The notes below the pieces were generated by a model. It was not told the DNA's origin. It did not search any database and was given only the letters and a program-made list of their open reading frames with translations. From Morella rubra (taxonomy: Eukaryota; Streptophyta; Magnoliopsida; Fagales; Myricaceae), in assembly GCA_003952965.2 (NCBI GenBank), contig RXIC02000460.1:249339-313338 (forward strand): DNA of 64,000 nucleotides. The letters are read 5' to 3'. Of this stretch, positions 23,482 to 34,525 are shown in pieces. The translations under genes and the position numbers were made by a program. Every line of letters starts with the position of its first letter. The first letter of the stretch is position 1.

Positions 23482-25098
23482 ATGGATATAATATCTCAAC
23501 TACAAGAACAAGTGAATACAATCGCAGCGGTAGCCTTCAACACCTTCGGTACACTACAGAGGGACGCTCCTCCTGTCCGACTCTCTCCCAACTACCCGGA
23601 GCCACCTCCTAATCCCACGGAGGACGCCGCCACAAACTTCTCCGAACAACCAAAGCTCCTCAGTGCCGCCCTCGTCAAGGCGGCTAAACAGGTACACAGC
23701 ACCACATTTTATTATGATTCTTGATTTTAAAGAAAATCAATTCAGCGATTTCGTATTAAAAGTTACCAAATTTTTTAGTTTTTCGGTACTTGCATCTGTG
23801 CCTGGAAGTATGACGCTTCCAAGCTTATAACTGTTGATTAATATTTCTAAGGAAATTTAAGTGGTTCAGATTCTGCCACTCCTCTATTCATCTGCGCGGG
23901 ACTATAGAGTAAGCGATTACGGAAAATTAGGAAAAATTTTGCGATGAATTATGTTGAACGTTGTAGGATCTCGAATGAAACTTGATCAATAACAAAAGAA
24001 TGAAGTTTGCAGATGTGGAAGATTGCACATGACATTTAGGTTCTCTAGGCTCCTTTTACCTGTATTCTGTCTATCTGACTAGGATCTGACCATAATGCCA
24101 GCTCGTTGATCAATCTATTTGATCCTTTTGTTCGAGTTCCTATGAATGCTAACACTTCTTCCTTTCATAGTTTGATGCACTGGTTGCTGCACTGCCGTTG
24201 TCTGACGGAGGTGAAGAAGCGCAACTCAAAAGGATTGCGGAACTGCAGGTAGGGTCGAATGACTGACAGCTTATGCATTCAAGATTCTAAACATTTTCTG
24301 CATATTCTCTTGGGGATCTCTGATATAAATTTGACCATGCAGGCTGAAAATGATGCTGTAGGACAAGAACTTCAGAAGCAACTCGAAGCTGCAGGTGTGT
24401 ATCCACTTATGCTGTTCAAGTTTTTAATTAGATCTATGTATGTTCCTCATTTTGAGAGTGAAATGCAAAGCAACCTTAAAAAAAAAAAAAAAATGAGGGA
24501 GGAGAAACGAGAACCCCTCTTGCTAGCTCGTTTAATTTCAAACGTTCTAACCAAAGGTGGTAGCTTATCACTTTCAGGACTAGAGAGGATATAATGCATT
24601 ATGAAAACCCTGCTTGCTCTCTCTTGTATTGCACGATCTTCTTCTCACCTGTGCATGTGTTTGTTTGTGGGTGTGCAAAAGCATGCCTGGATGGGTGCTC
24701 AGCAACATGATCCATTTTTTTTTTTTTTTTATGTATCTGAGATAGTCTGCCGGCTGATCAGCCTCTTTTTTTGCTCTTGAGAAACAGGCTTTCTTTCAAT
24801 TTGTAAACAACTCCTATGTACAGGCTTTCTTTCAATTTGTAAACAATTCCTATGTACTAATTAATCTGTTTAAATGACGAAATTTTTATTTTAAGAGGGT
24901 CATGGACCATCATGCCTAAGCCAATCCAATTCTTCTTTTGCTTATCTGTTGTTAATCTTGTCAAATGGAAGTTCATGTAGTATTGAGCTATCTAAGAATC
25001 TCATTGTTTTGGTGGTACCAGAGAAGGAATTAAAACAGGTTCAGGAATTGTTCAGTCAAGCGACAGATAACTGCTTGAACTTGAAGAAACCAGATTGA
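23482..25098 (+). CDS. MED21: Mediator of RNA polymerase II transcription subunit 21
   Basis: Complete MED21 of 138 residues in four exons: 23482-23691 (MDIISQLQEQVNTIAAVAFN through VKAAKQ), 24171-24248 (FDALVAALPLSDGGEEAQLK), 24343-24394 (AENDAVGQELQKQLEAA) and 25022-25098 (EKELKQVQELFSQATDNC to the stop). All introns are GT-AG and the length matches other plant MED21 proteins. It is a small coiled-coil protein that pairs with MED7 in the middle module of Mediator, the co-activator linking transcription factors to RNA polymerase II. The N-terminal helix and the C-terminal coiled coil (KRIAELQAENDAVGQELQKQ) are both present. Intron 3 carries a 36-base tandem duplication. No defect is seen. 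Confidence 0.95.
24786..24857. repeat. 36-bp tandem duplication in MED21 intron 3
   Basis: Two copies, 24786-24821 and 24822-24857, each starting AGGCTTTCTTTCAATTTGTA, differ at one base (CTCC versus TTCC). This looks like a simple recent tandem duplication. Confidence 0.85.
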
Positions 25099-26568
25099 AG
25101 AAGAAGGTTTTTAAATGTAAGATTTCTATTATTGGAATTTTTCCATTGTCAAAATTTAGTTGCCAATTAGCTTATACAAACAGCATTTCATGTTGTGCAA
25201 GTTTTTCATGCAAAGCCTTTTAATTCAGTGACTTCAAAATCACTTTGAAACTCTGCAAAGATGTCTCATGAATTTTGTGACTGGTGATAGCAATGGCAAT
25301 GACAATGTTGATCATGCCATGCCAACCACAGTAACAGTGTTGTAAGCTTGTGACATTGTATTGTCGTCACAAATAATAGAAGCATGGTGCTGATGTTGAC
25401 AAACCGAGCAACTGAGCAGCTGAGCTAATATTGTGGGTTAAGGTGGGTGTGAGTTGAAGTTATTGGCTGGTAACAATGGTGATGACTGATGAGTGACATT
25501 TTTTGGTGGAGATGGCTGTGTCTGGATACAAGTGTTGGTGGCTAATGGATTGTCCAAAGATGCGATTGAGGCACTCATTATCGCAGCTTCTTAGTGGTGG
25601 CGATGATAGTGATGATAGTACCATAGTAAAGTCTTGCGGACATTTATCAAAACCCTGGTATGTACCATTAGACCAGAGAACCTTCAGAGGCCTGAATGAT
25701 AGAAGGAAAATCACATAACTCATTTTTTTCAATCACTCGAGACGAACCATGGCCAGCAAAGGAATATTATGCAAACGTATCCCTTGAGCACTATCTTAGG
25801 CCTCGACATATCATTCGTGGATAAAACTTGTTAAGGAGCGTTCAGGTACTTGTGATGCCCTGTTTTCAGGATCTAGGTTGCTTGCTCCTTTCATATTCGC
25901 CTCCATTAATGGAGAAGTATCTCTTTTTTCTTTGTTTTCTTTCTTTGGCTATTAAGCTTCTTTTCTTTCTTTCTTTCTTTCTTCTTTTAGTTCCTTTTTC
26001 TTTTTGGGTAGAGTGGGGTGGGGAAGTCGTATTTGCTACCAAATATGAGTTTTTTCTTCAGCCTCCAATAAATTTGAAAAAATGTTGACCTACTTACTCA
26101 AAATCTCCTAATCTACGCTGGTTTTCTAGTTTGTCATTTGCACCATCCTTCCTCAGCTTTAGCTGTCTGAGTACTGCTCATACCTTTCCTGATTTGAGCC
26201 ACAATCTTAACTTCGAGGCTATGGCATTCCAAGGTAGGGACGTATACCACCCGACTCCAAAATACACTGCTTCCCACTGTTCACTCAGCCGGTCTGGGTA
26301 ACAAAGTTCCCCTTTGATGCCGATTCCACCCTCCAACAATTACTACGTCAAGCGTTCTTCAGCCCCTCAGGCTGGAAGTCGGCCCAGAATAAGAGGTGTA
26401 TTTTTCTCATTTTCCTCAAATTTATAATCAGCCAAAGATCAAAATGTTAGCCAACATCCAGAAAAACCTTTTCTGTGCAGTTGAATGGACCTCGGAGAGC
26501 GTGACGATGGAGATCGATTTGTTAAAACAATTTGCATGCTGCCTAAACTCCCCCGCTTTCCTCCTTCC
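25099..26568. other. Intergenic region with no gene seen
   Basis: Holds the MED21 3' UTR, a TGATGG-rich low-complexity stretch (25270-25620) and a CTTT microsatellite near 25958-25985. Opposed open frames around 25460-25732 come from the low-complexity repeat and show no family features. Confidence 0.5.
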
Positions 26569-26576
26569 TATAAATA
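26569..26576 (+). promoter_or_regulatory. TATA box ahead of a hypothetical frame
   Basis: TATAAATA preceded by a C/T-rich tract, 67-74 bases upstream of the ATG at 26643. Spacing would put a transcription start near 26600. Confidence 0.4.
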
Positions 26577-26642
26577 ACTTCATCAGACAGCGAGATCGCC
26601 TGGCTTTTAGGTGCCTTTTGTTGAAGATTTGAAAGAGAGCGA

Positions 26643-26978
26643 ATGCCACAATACGAGAGGTGTACAGAGAGACAGAAGAGAAAGCAACGGGAAACGGTTG
26701 CTTCTGGTGCTAAACATCGACGGTTTCAGAGACTCGAATGGTTGGAATTTCATCAACCCATTCCCATTTCGACGCACAAAAAACATCTAAGGATCTACCG
26801 ACAGGCGACTGGTGAGCCAAGACGTCAAAAACTGAAGCGTCGGGCCGAGCTAAGGCATTGGTCGGCTCCGGCGACGACAAGGTTTAAGCACCTATTCAAT
26901 GGCCCCAAAGAAAGCCAAATCAATTGGTCACTTGAGATGACTTCCTCCATCACAGTAGCCAGCTGCTATAAATTGTAA
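26643..26978 (+). CDS. Hypothetical basic protein, doubtful
   Basis: Frame of 111 codons starting MPQYERCTERQKRKQRETVA. It is rich in arginine and lysine (AKHRRFQRLEW, RRQKLKRRAELRHW) with no recognised domain. A TATA box lies just upstream and the composition is more GC-rich than the flanks, which favours some transcription unit here. The product may instead be spliced or non-coding. I do not recognise it. Confidence 0.25.
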   Translation: MPQYERCTERQKRKQRETVASGAKHRRFQRLEWLEFHQPIPISTHKKHLRIYRQATGEPRRQKLKRRAELRHWSAPATTRFKHLFNGPKESQINWSLEMTSSITVASCYKL

Positions 26979-27474
26979 TTTAAAAAGTCCATTTCCTCTT
27001 CAACCCAATACCTCTGTTCCTCAGCCAGGTTGGGTTGAGGTTTGTGAGTTTACAAGCAAAGGACGCCTTGTCCTGAAACAGACCTTGCTCGCAACAACAT
27101 ATCTTTCTTTATTAAGAAAGTCCGGTTTAATTCAAGCCATCTCATACATAAAATCTCATGGGCGGCACATCTCCGGACTCCATTTCCTTCTTTCAATGAC
27201 TGCCCATAATCTATGCCATGGGAAGAAGAATTCACTAGACCACACAACGAACATCACAGCAAATACATATATTTGAAAATTGCAGGAACTCGTCAGGAAC
27301 ACAACATTAGCCAATGAATGTCGATAAGACAGACCAATAACCGAGTCTAAATTGGTTTTACATGAAAAGGCTAGAGAGAGCTCCGAGGTAGATTCAAACA
27401 GCATCTTAATAAGTTTATTTATTAAAAAAACAAAAACAAAAAAACGAAGGTAGCCACAGAAGAAACTGAGCTTC
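26979..27474. other. Intergenic, mostly RBP45 3' UTR
   Basis: Downstream flank of the minus-strand RBP45/47 gene. Small frames on both strands are unsupported. Confidence 0.5.
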
Positions 27475-30400
27475 TCAGCTATACCCAGCTTGCTGCTGCG
27501 GTGCCTGCTGCTGGTAATTTCCATAAGGATATCCATACATGTTGGGATCTTGGGGAGCCGGAGCATATCCATAGCTTTCATGTCCATATGGATATCCATA
27601 ATATCCACCACTCCACTGATTTGGGTCTGGCTGAGGCTGAACAGCAACGGACATATCCTGTACATTAGTCAGATTCAAGCAACCATGGAATGAGTACAAA
27701 ATAAAAAAGCGGGCAACCATGGAATATCTACAAAGAAAATATCTGAGTAACAGGTAAAAACATACCACCTGTTTGTTTGAAGGACTTCGGCCCCAAGAAA
27801 GCCGAATATTCTGTCCACCCAACTGAGTTCCATTTAACATCCTCAATGCTTCCTCAGCACAGCTTCTGATGCATCAGATAAACACACAACAAAGATAGCA
27901 AAAGTGCTGTATAATTGAGAACTGTCACCCTGCAAATATCCGGAAAATTTACTTACCTGTCAACAAACTGCACAAAACCACATCGCTTGCCTGATGGTAT
28001 CTTCACGTGCACTAATTGCCCATATTGGCTGAAAACTTGTCTCAAATGGTCATCAGTAACATTGGCATCCAAATTGCCAACAAAAATCTGCACCCAATAG
28101 TTATTAAGTCACAAACATGTTTCATGGGCAGTAATCTCCTTGTAGGAAATAAATACAAGTACCCACAGTTGTGTTATTTGGGTCATTCTCGTTCTGGGTC
28201 CCTTGGGAGCTCTGGTATGAAGCTGCATACAAAATACAAAGGTGAAATAAAAGGGAAGTAGAAGTTGCCCCATTTTGGAAAAACATGATTCAAGGTATGG
28301 TTCCCCAACACTAGAAGCTGCTACTTCCAACCATTAGAACAAGCAAGGTACATATGCAGGCAGAAACTGTGCTGCGTAGTTTGCAGTCAAAGCTAACAAG
28401 TCTTAACTAAATCCAATGCATCTTGACAATCATAAGAGAGCTTCATAAGATGGCTATTTTAATTTACCCCTATGATAAAAGCTTCACTAATGGTGAACAG
28501 CAACAAAGAGAATTGTCTCACATAATACATCTTACCTTAAGCCATAGCAGAAGCAGAACATTCATCAAAATATATTCTATGGCAGTCACATTTATCGGAT
28601 GAAGAGTTGGGACATAGTATACAGAAGAGGACAAGCAATGAAGCTACCCATAAAATTAACTGTAGCAAAATTTGGCAGCAGCCATCATACGTGATATTTA
28701 AAGTCAGGGATCAACGACACTCAGTTTAAGTAACCACTCAATGCAAAAGTCAGATCATCATCAACTAAACAAACAAATCAAGTAACTAATAAGACATCAC
28801 ACAACTTTAGTGTCAGTTTCAAAGCTAACTGCCACAGGCATTTGTCTCTCAGAGCAAAGAGTTTCCCCCATCAAAGAGCCTTGGTTGTTTCTTAATGTTG
28901 TATTACTAAATTCACAGTTCTTTCACCCACCTTTCTATTTTCTTGAGGTGCTCCATCTGGCTGCAAATGAAATAACAGGGATGCAAACAGAATTGTGGAT
29001 CTCGCAACCAGAGAAGCTAAGTAAGACCAAAAATCTAATTTCTTAATCCTCCATCAAAAAAATGGATGTCGGGTACCACATTCATACGCTGTGACTAATA
29101 CACAAGGAAGCCCCCGATTATTGATCACATCATACACTTATCTCTTTAGTGGACCAGATAGATATGGACTCCTAGGTTACTTCTCTATTATTGCTTAATA
29201 GTCCTTCCATCAATCTCTAGAAAGAACCTCACAAAGTGAGCGTTTGTTTGCCCAATTTTTTGGGGCCCAAAATTTCCACCACACCAAACACATTTCACAA
29301 ACCCAATAAACTTCACACTTTTACACATACACTTCACACTTTTCACAAACCCAATAAACTTCAACATTCAAAAGATTCCCAAAATTTGGAAATATTCCCA
29401 AAATTTTGGTAAACAAACGCCCCCAAATTAACCTCTAGAGCAGAGAAGTTATCTAGTAACATTATGACACTAAGCATTCAACAAACTTCACGGGACGGAA
29501 AACCTTGATTTCCACCAGACCTGAGAGCCCAAGACTTTAATAGGAAAAAACTTTGTGACAAAGAGACTAAGTTATGTTATACATGCACAAACAACCGTGC
29601 ATGCACATTATCACACGGATATCCCGCAAAACATTGGTATAAAATATGCTGATCTAAAAATGTCAGTGGAAGAGGTTGCATCAGGCCAAGAGTGCCAGGC
29701 TACAGCTGCCCTTTAAACAAGCACGAACTAGTTAAGGATAGCCAACAGATAGGAGGTGCCAATGCAAAGAGCCATCCCAAGTGATGCAAATGCATAAGAT
29801 AAACCATTACCTGTGCATGGCTTTTAAAGTTAATTGTGAGTGAATACAATGTTAACCTGATTCATAGGCTCACACAACTGAGAGGAAGCGAACTAAACAC
29901 CAATACAAAGAATGAACATCGAGTAACTCTTTGACATTACTTTTAACACTAAGTTAACAAACTTCAACTTAATTGTGAGCGGATACAAATCCTCGGTGTC
30001 ATTACTTTAACAATGAACATCGAGTAACTCTTTGACAATAACACCAATACAAAGAATAACAACAAGATGTAGAAACGAATGGGAGGTTGAAGTGCCAGCA
30101 GATCCTAAAAATTAATACGAGTAACAAGCTGCAACGTGCTGTTTCAGGAAATTTAAACGATAATTAAGCCTCCAAGGCAACAAGGGAAACAATCGATCTA
30201 ACTAAAACTAAAATGCCACGACGAAATATGGTATGGAACATTAAAAAAGATGTATTCTTCTGTAAATTTGTAGAAAATCACACAGAAGGGGAAAAACTCC
30301 AAAAAACTTAAACTGAAATTGGACTGGAAAATCTCTCAGTAACCAGAAGTCACAAAGTGTAACTTGACGGAAAGCTCAACCAATAGAACGAAATGAAACT

Positions 30401-32165
30401 TGAATCTGAAAATGTAGCATTAAAAATGCCACATAAAAGTAAAGGGCAAGACATAACTGGGAAACTGACCTAGGCGAGGCCATGCACTATAGGGGTAACC
30501 ATTTCAGCTGAAATCAGTTCCAGGCCCCTAGATGACAGAGCCTCTTGACACCCTGCTTTGAGACAACAGGAGTTCTATGAGTTTTAAGATTTTATTAGCA
30601 TTTGCAGTGCCCAAATCTGAAAGGAGCGTACAGGAAGGAAATGACTTTTGAAAGTGCTGCATATCTTCAAGTGCAAAACTGAGAGGATGCGAACTAAACC
30701 ATAATGTTTAGCATACAGCAGAAAGATCAATAATTAAAAAATGAGCCTCACCATATATGGGGCAGATACAAACTAAACATGGTCATTTTGAAACAAAGAA
30801 AGAACACAAGCTTGGAGTGTTGGAATCAAAGAAACTGACCACGATTTACTCTTAACCCTATAACCTAAGATTTCACACGAAGCAGATACCTAAAGTCATC
30901 AGAATAAGAAATAAAGAAGGAGAAACTACGATGCATATTCAACATACCTTTTGGTTGCTGACTTGCCGTAGTATTTTTGTTTGTAGCCGGGCCTATTCGC
31001 ATGGGCCTTGAAGAACAAAGAACTCCATTCATCTCTGTCATAGCACGCAGTTGCTCACCTTCATCTCCAAACCTGACAAACCCATAACCCTTTGTCCGAC
31101 CAGTAAGCCTATCAATCACAACCTTTGCACCCTTAATTGAAGGATAACGACCCCTGAAGGTCTCTTGTAACATGTAGTCAGTGACATCAGGAGCCAAATC
31201 CCCCACAAATATGGTGAAATCCGGAGTATCATCAGAACGCCTGTCGCCCGAACTAAAAGTTGCCCAGTTAAGTCTGAAGTTCTGCCCACCATTTGGCATT
31301 ATGGTGCCATTATATGTTTGAAGTACTCTCTCTGCTCCAGCACGGCTTGCAAACTCAATAAAGCCATAGCCCTCTGACTGACCAGTCTGCTTATTACGGA
31401 TAACTTTCACCGAAATAACCTGCAAGCACAAACACATTCCATAGGTAACAGAAACAAAAGAAAGACCGAAGAATCCCCACACACTTTCCACTTTTGTATT
31501 CGTGAATTACAGTCTTGCAGTTAGGATTTCACCAAAAATGATACAGAGCTCCTGATGCTTGGATACTAATTTCTCCAAAGTTTGTACACTTGTATTGCCC
31601 ACAGAGGGAAAGAATCCAAAACATGAACCAGAATATAAACAAAAATGAAAGGCTGAAACGCAAGCACTAGAAGCAAATTAAATTGTAACAATATTTACAG
31701 AAGGTCGTTTACACAATAAATCAAACACATAAACCACAGACGTAAACAGTAGTAGCCAGGAAGTAATGCAAACACGGATCTTACAAGCCAGAAAAAATAA
31801 ATTGAATAGCTAACCAAACCAACAAAAAATTAAAGAAGCTGATTTTAAGGGTGGAAGGTTGTAGCCCGTACCTCGCCGGCCTGAGCGAAACAAGTGAATA
31901 GATAGTTCTCGTCCATCCAGTACTGCAGGTCCCCGATCCATAGAGTGCGGACCTCATCGGCGCTGGTGGGCTGGACCGGAGGATAGGACTGTTGGGGTAG
32001 GGGCTGGACCTGCTGCGGGGCCCACATATGGGGTGGTGCCTGAGCGGCTGCCGGTGCCGGTGGAGCCATCATCATATACGGCGATTGTTGTTGTTGCGGC
32101 GGATATTGCTGGGTCTGTTGGGACATTGTTGGAGGAGCCACGCCAGTCGGGCCGGGTTGCATCAT
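27475..32165 (-). CDS. RBP45: Polyadenylate/oligouridylate-binding protein RBP45/RBP47-like, three RRM domains
   Basis: Complete protein of about 410 residues, in exons 32165-31872, 31419-30948, 28222-28167, 28087-27957, 27865-27769 and 27657-27475; every junction keeps frame. The N-terminus is glutamine/proline rich (QQTQQYPPQQQQSPYMMMAP). RRM1 is at about residues 72-152 (RTLWIGDLQYWMDENYL; EGYGFIEF), RRM2 at 166-244 (FTIFVGDLAPDVTDYMLQET; KGYGFVRF) and RRM3 at 275-345 (IFVGNLDANVTDDHLRQVF; RCGFVQF). The tail is glycine/tyrosine/glutamine rich (GYPYGNYQQQAPQQQ). RBP45/47 proteins bind U-rich and poly(A) RNA in the nucleus and join stress granules in the cytoplasm. The RNP1 aromatic residues are intact in all three RRMs. 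Intron 2, about 2.7 kb, carries a MITE-like repeat. No frame defect is seen. Confidence 0.95.
29240..29421. mobile_element. MITE-like repeat in RBP45 intron 2
   Basis: GCGTTTGTTT near 29240-29249 is mirrored by AAACAAACGC at 29411-29420, and the match continues inward with gaps (CCCAATTTTTTGGG on the left, CCAAAATTTTGGG on the right, read inward). The interior holds two copies of TTCACAAACCCAATAAACTT. Size (about 180 bases), inverted ends and lack of coding fit a MITE or hAT remnant. Target duplication not resolved. Confidence 0.5.
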
Positions 32166-32186
32166 TTTGCGACACGGTCTGAACCT

Positions 32187-32193
32187 AACCCTA
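32187..32193 (-). promoter_or_regulatory. Telo-box-like AACCCTA element in the RBP45 leader
   Basis: AACCCTA lies 22-28 bases upstream of the ATG, read on the plus strand. Telo-boxes (AAACCCTA) are frequent near the starts of plant RNA-binding and translation genes. This copy is one base short of the consensus. Confidence 0.35.
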
Positions 32194-34525
32194 GAAGAAA
32201 GGCGAGAGGTGAGAGACAGATGAAGAGTGCGTTCGTGGTATTGTTGTAGCGATGGGTTATAAGATTGGGTACGCGTGGCAGATTTGGAAAAAATTTGGCT
32301 AGTACGGGCCTACGGCTAAAGCTTTTAATAGAGGTTTTTTTCTAATGTATTTCTATGTAATTTCTCATTAACTGCTTTGTATGGGAACCGATCATAAGAC
32401 ATTTTAATTATAATTTTCACAAAATATTTCATCTGAAAATATTTTTTTGAGTTTGAGCTTTTGATTGAAGTTTAAAGATATTGTGAAACACAATAGAGTG
32501 TTGGTGGTGGATTGTTATTGGATGTGATAAAATATTGATAAATTTTTATAATTAAAAATGTAATACCAAGACATTAGTAGTTTAGATCTTAAAATAATAT
32601 TTAATAATATACTTTGAGTAAATGCAAGAACTGAAGTTTTTTTTCATATTAATCACCGTGTACACACAATATTCAAATCTATAAAACCTCCAAAAATAAA
32701 AATTATAACTTTAGTTCTCCATTTACTTGTGATCCCAGAAAAAAAAAAAAAAAGTTTATACTCACGTAGCCTGACTTTAAGTACCAAAATTATATCACAA
32801 AACCGCTTTATATTTCAAATTTATGGAGTTTGACTTTTATAGGGTTTATTAAAAATCTAAAAAGAATTTGTAGGTTATTTAGTAAAAGACTGTTTTATTG
32901 GAGTTAATGAAACAAATATATATAAATTGATATTATTTTTTATAATAAAATTATATTGGAGTTTGTGAAAAAATATAAATGTAATGCATTCATGAATTTT
33001 TTATATATTTAAAATAGATTTTGATTGTAATTTACCAATTTGGGATTGAGCCCGTATGTGTACAAGTTTTCAAATTTTGTTGTTTAGCTGACAAAATTTT
33101 GATGTTTTTGACAAATTTAGGTTCTGTTTGTTTCAAGTAAAGTTATTTATAATGCAGAGTAATAAAAAGAGTAGTTTTATTTTGTTGGGTGTAACGAGTC
33201 TCTATTACTAATTTTTATTCATCCTTTAGCTCCCAACTAAAATGGGATGTGCCTAGGGAAAAAAAAAACTGACCTGTTCCGAATCTGACATTTTTTTCAA
33301 ATTTGATTTGCTTTTGAGTTTGCCATGGAGAATTTGCTCTGAATGATAATTTTTTTAATTTATTATATAAATTAGATGGTTTAATTTAGAAATAGGTAGA
33401 TACAACATATGAGTCATACAATATTATTGGTTTATCTCCCACTGAATTAGATAGTCTGGGGATGGTCCAATTCAAATAGTAAACTGAAGATAATCTGTAA
33501 TATTTTTTATTTTATTAAGTTTAAGAAAAACATCCGCTTATCTAATATATTAGTATCAGTTTATGGGCAAAAATCAATAAATCTTCCTTAAATTCTAAAA
33601 TATTTTATTTCGACTCATATATTTCAAAAACAATTTAACTATTGACTTACGTTTGATTTGGTTGTTAAATTACATGCAAAATAACCTAAATACCCTCTAA
33701 CATAAAATTATTAAAAATAAAATAATATATAAATAAAAATAATATCTTTAAATAAAAATTGAATTTGAAGATTGCATAAAAGTTTTATATTATTCTCTTT
33801 CTATTGTTAAAGACAATAGAAGAAGAAATCAATTTGTTTAAAAAACTTACCTCATAAATCTGACAGTTGAAATTGATACTTGAGACTAAAATGTGGCAAA
33901 CATAAAAAATTTATTTTTAAAAATTATTTTAAAGAATAACTAAACATAGAAAAAGAAATTTTTTTCTTGAAAATATTTCAATAAAATTTTTTCACTTAAA
34001 ATAATAATTTTATAAGTAAACAAGAGATTCCAGAATAAAATATTTTATATATAATAGATAGATAGTATACTATTTAATATTTTGTATATCATTAAAAGTT
34101 TGAAAAAAAAAAAAAAGTTTGGGAACAATAAAATTAGAAGATACTCATCCTTACACACCGTCACCCTGCACCAGAGATTCCGACAAGATTCTTCGTCACA
34201 TGTCCATTGCCAGCTACTACTCGCTTATGAAGACTGCCCAATCGAATAGCTCCTCAGCTGCCCTCAGTCACTCAAAACTTGTTTCTCAACACTGGCTCCC
34301 TTCTTTCTTCTATTCAGCCCGTCCCAACCAAACCCTAGCTTAGATCGGCTCAAATCATAACGCTAAGTTTATGCAATCATTTGATCCTTTGAGACCATAT
34401 TCGCTGTGAAGGTAGGAGTATGATTTACGTCAATTATAATTGCAATGGGTGACGCGTGGGTTGTGGTTTACAGGTGTACCGGTTTAGGAGTTCCCATTTT
34501 TTGTTAGATCCGATAATAGGCGAGT
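32194..34525. other. AT-rich intergenic DNA and divergent promoters
   Basis: Lies between the divergent RBP45 (-) and MYND (+) genes. Very AT-rich from 32300 to 34110 with poly-A runs near 32740 and 34105. The last 400 bases are GC-richer, as expected for the MYND gene promoter and leader. No gene seen. Confidence 0.5.
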
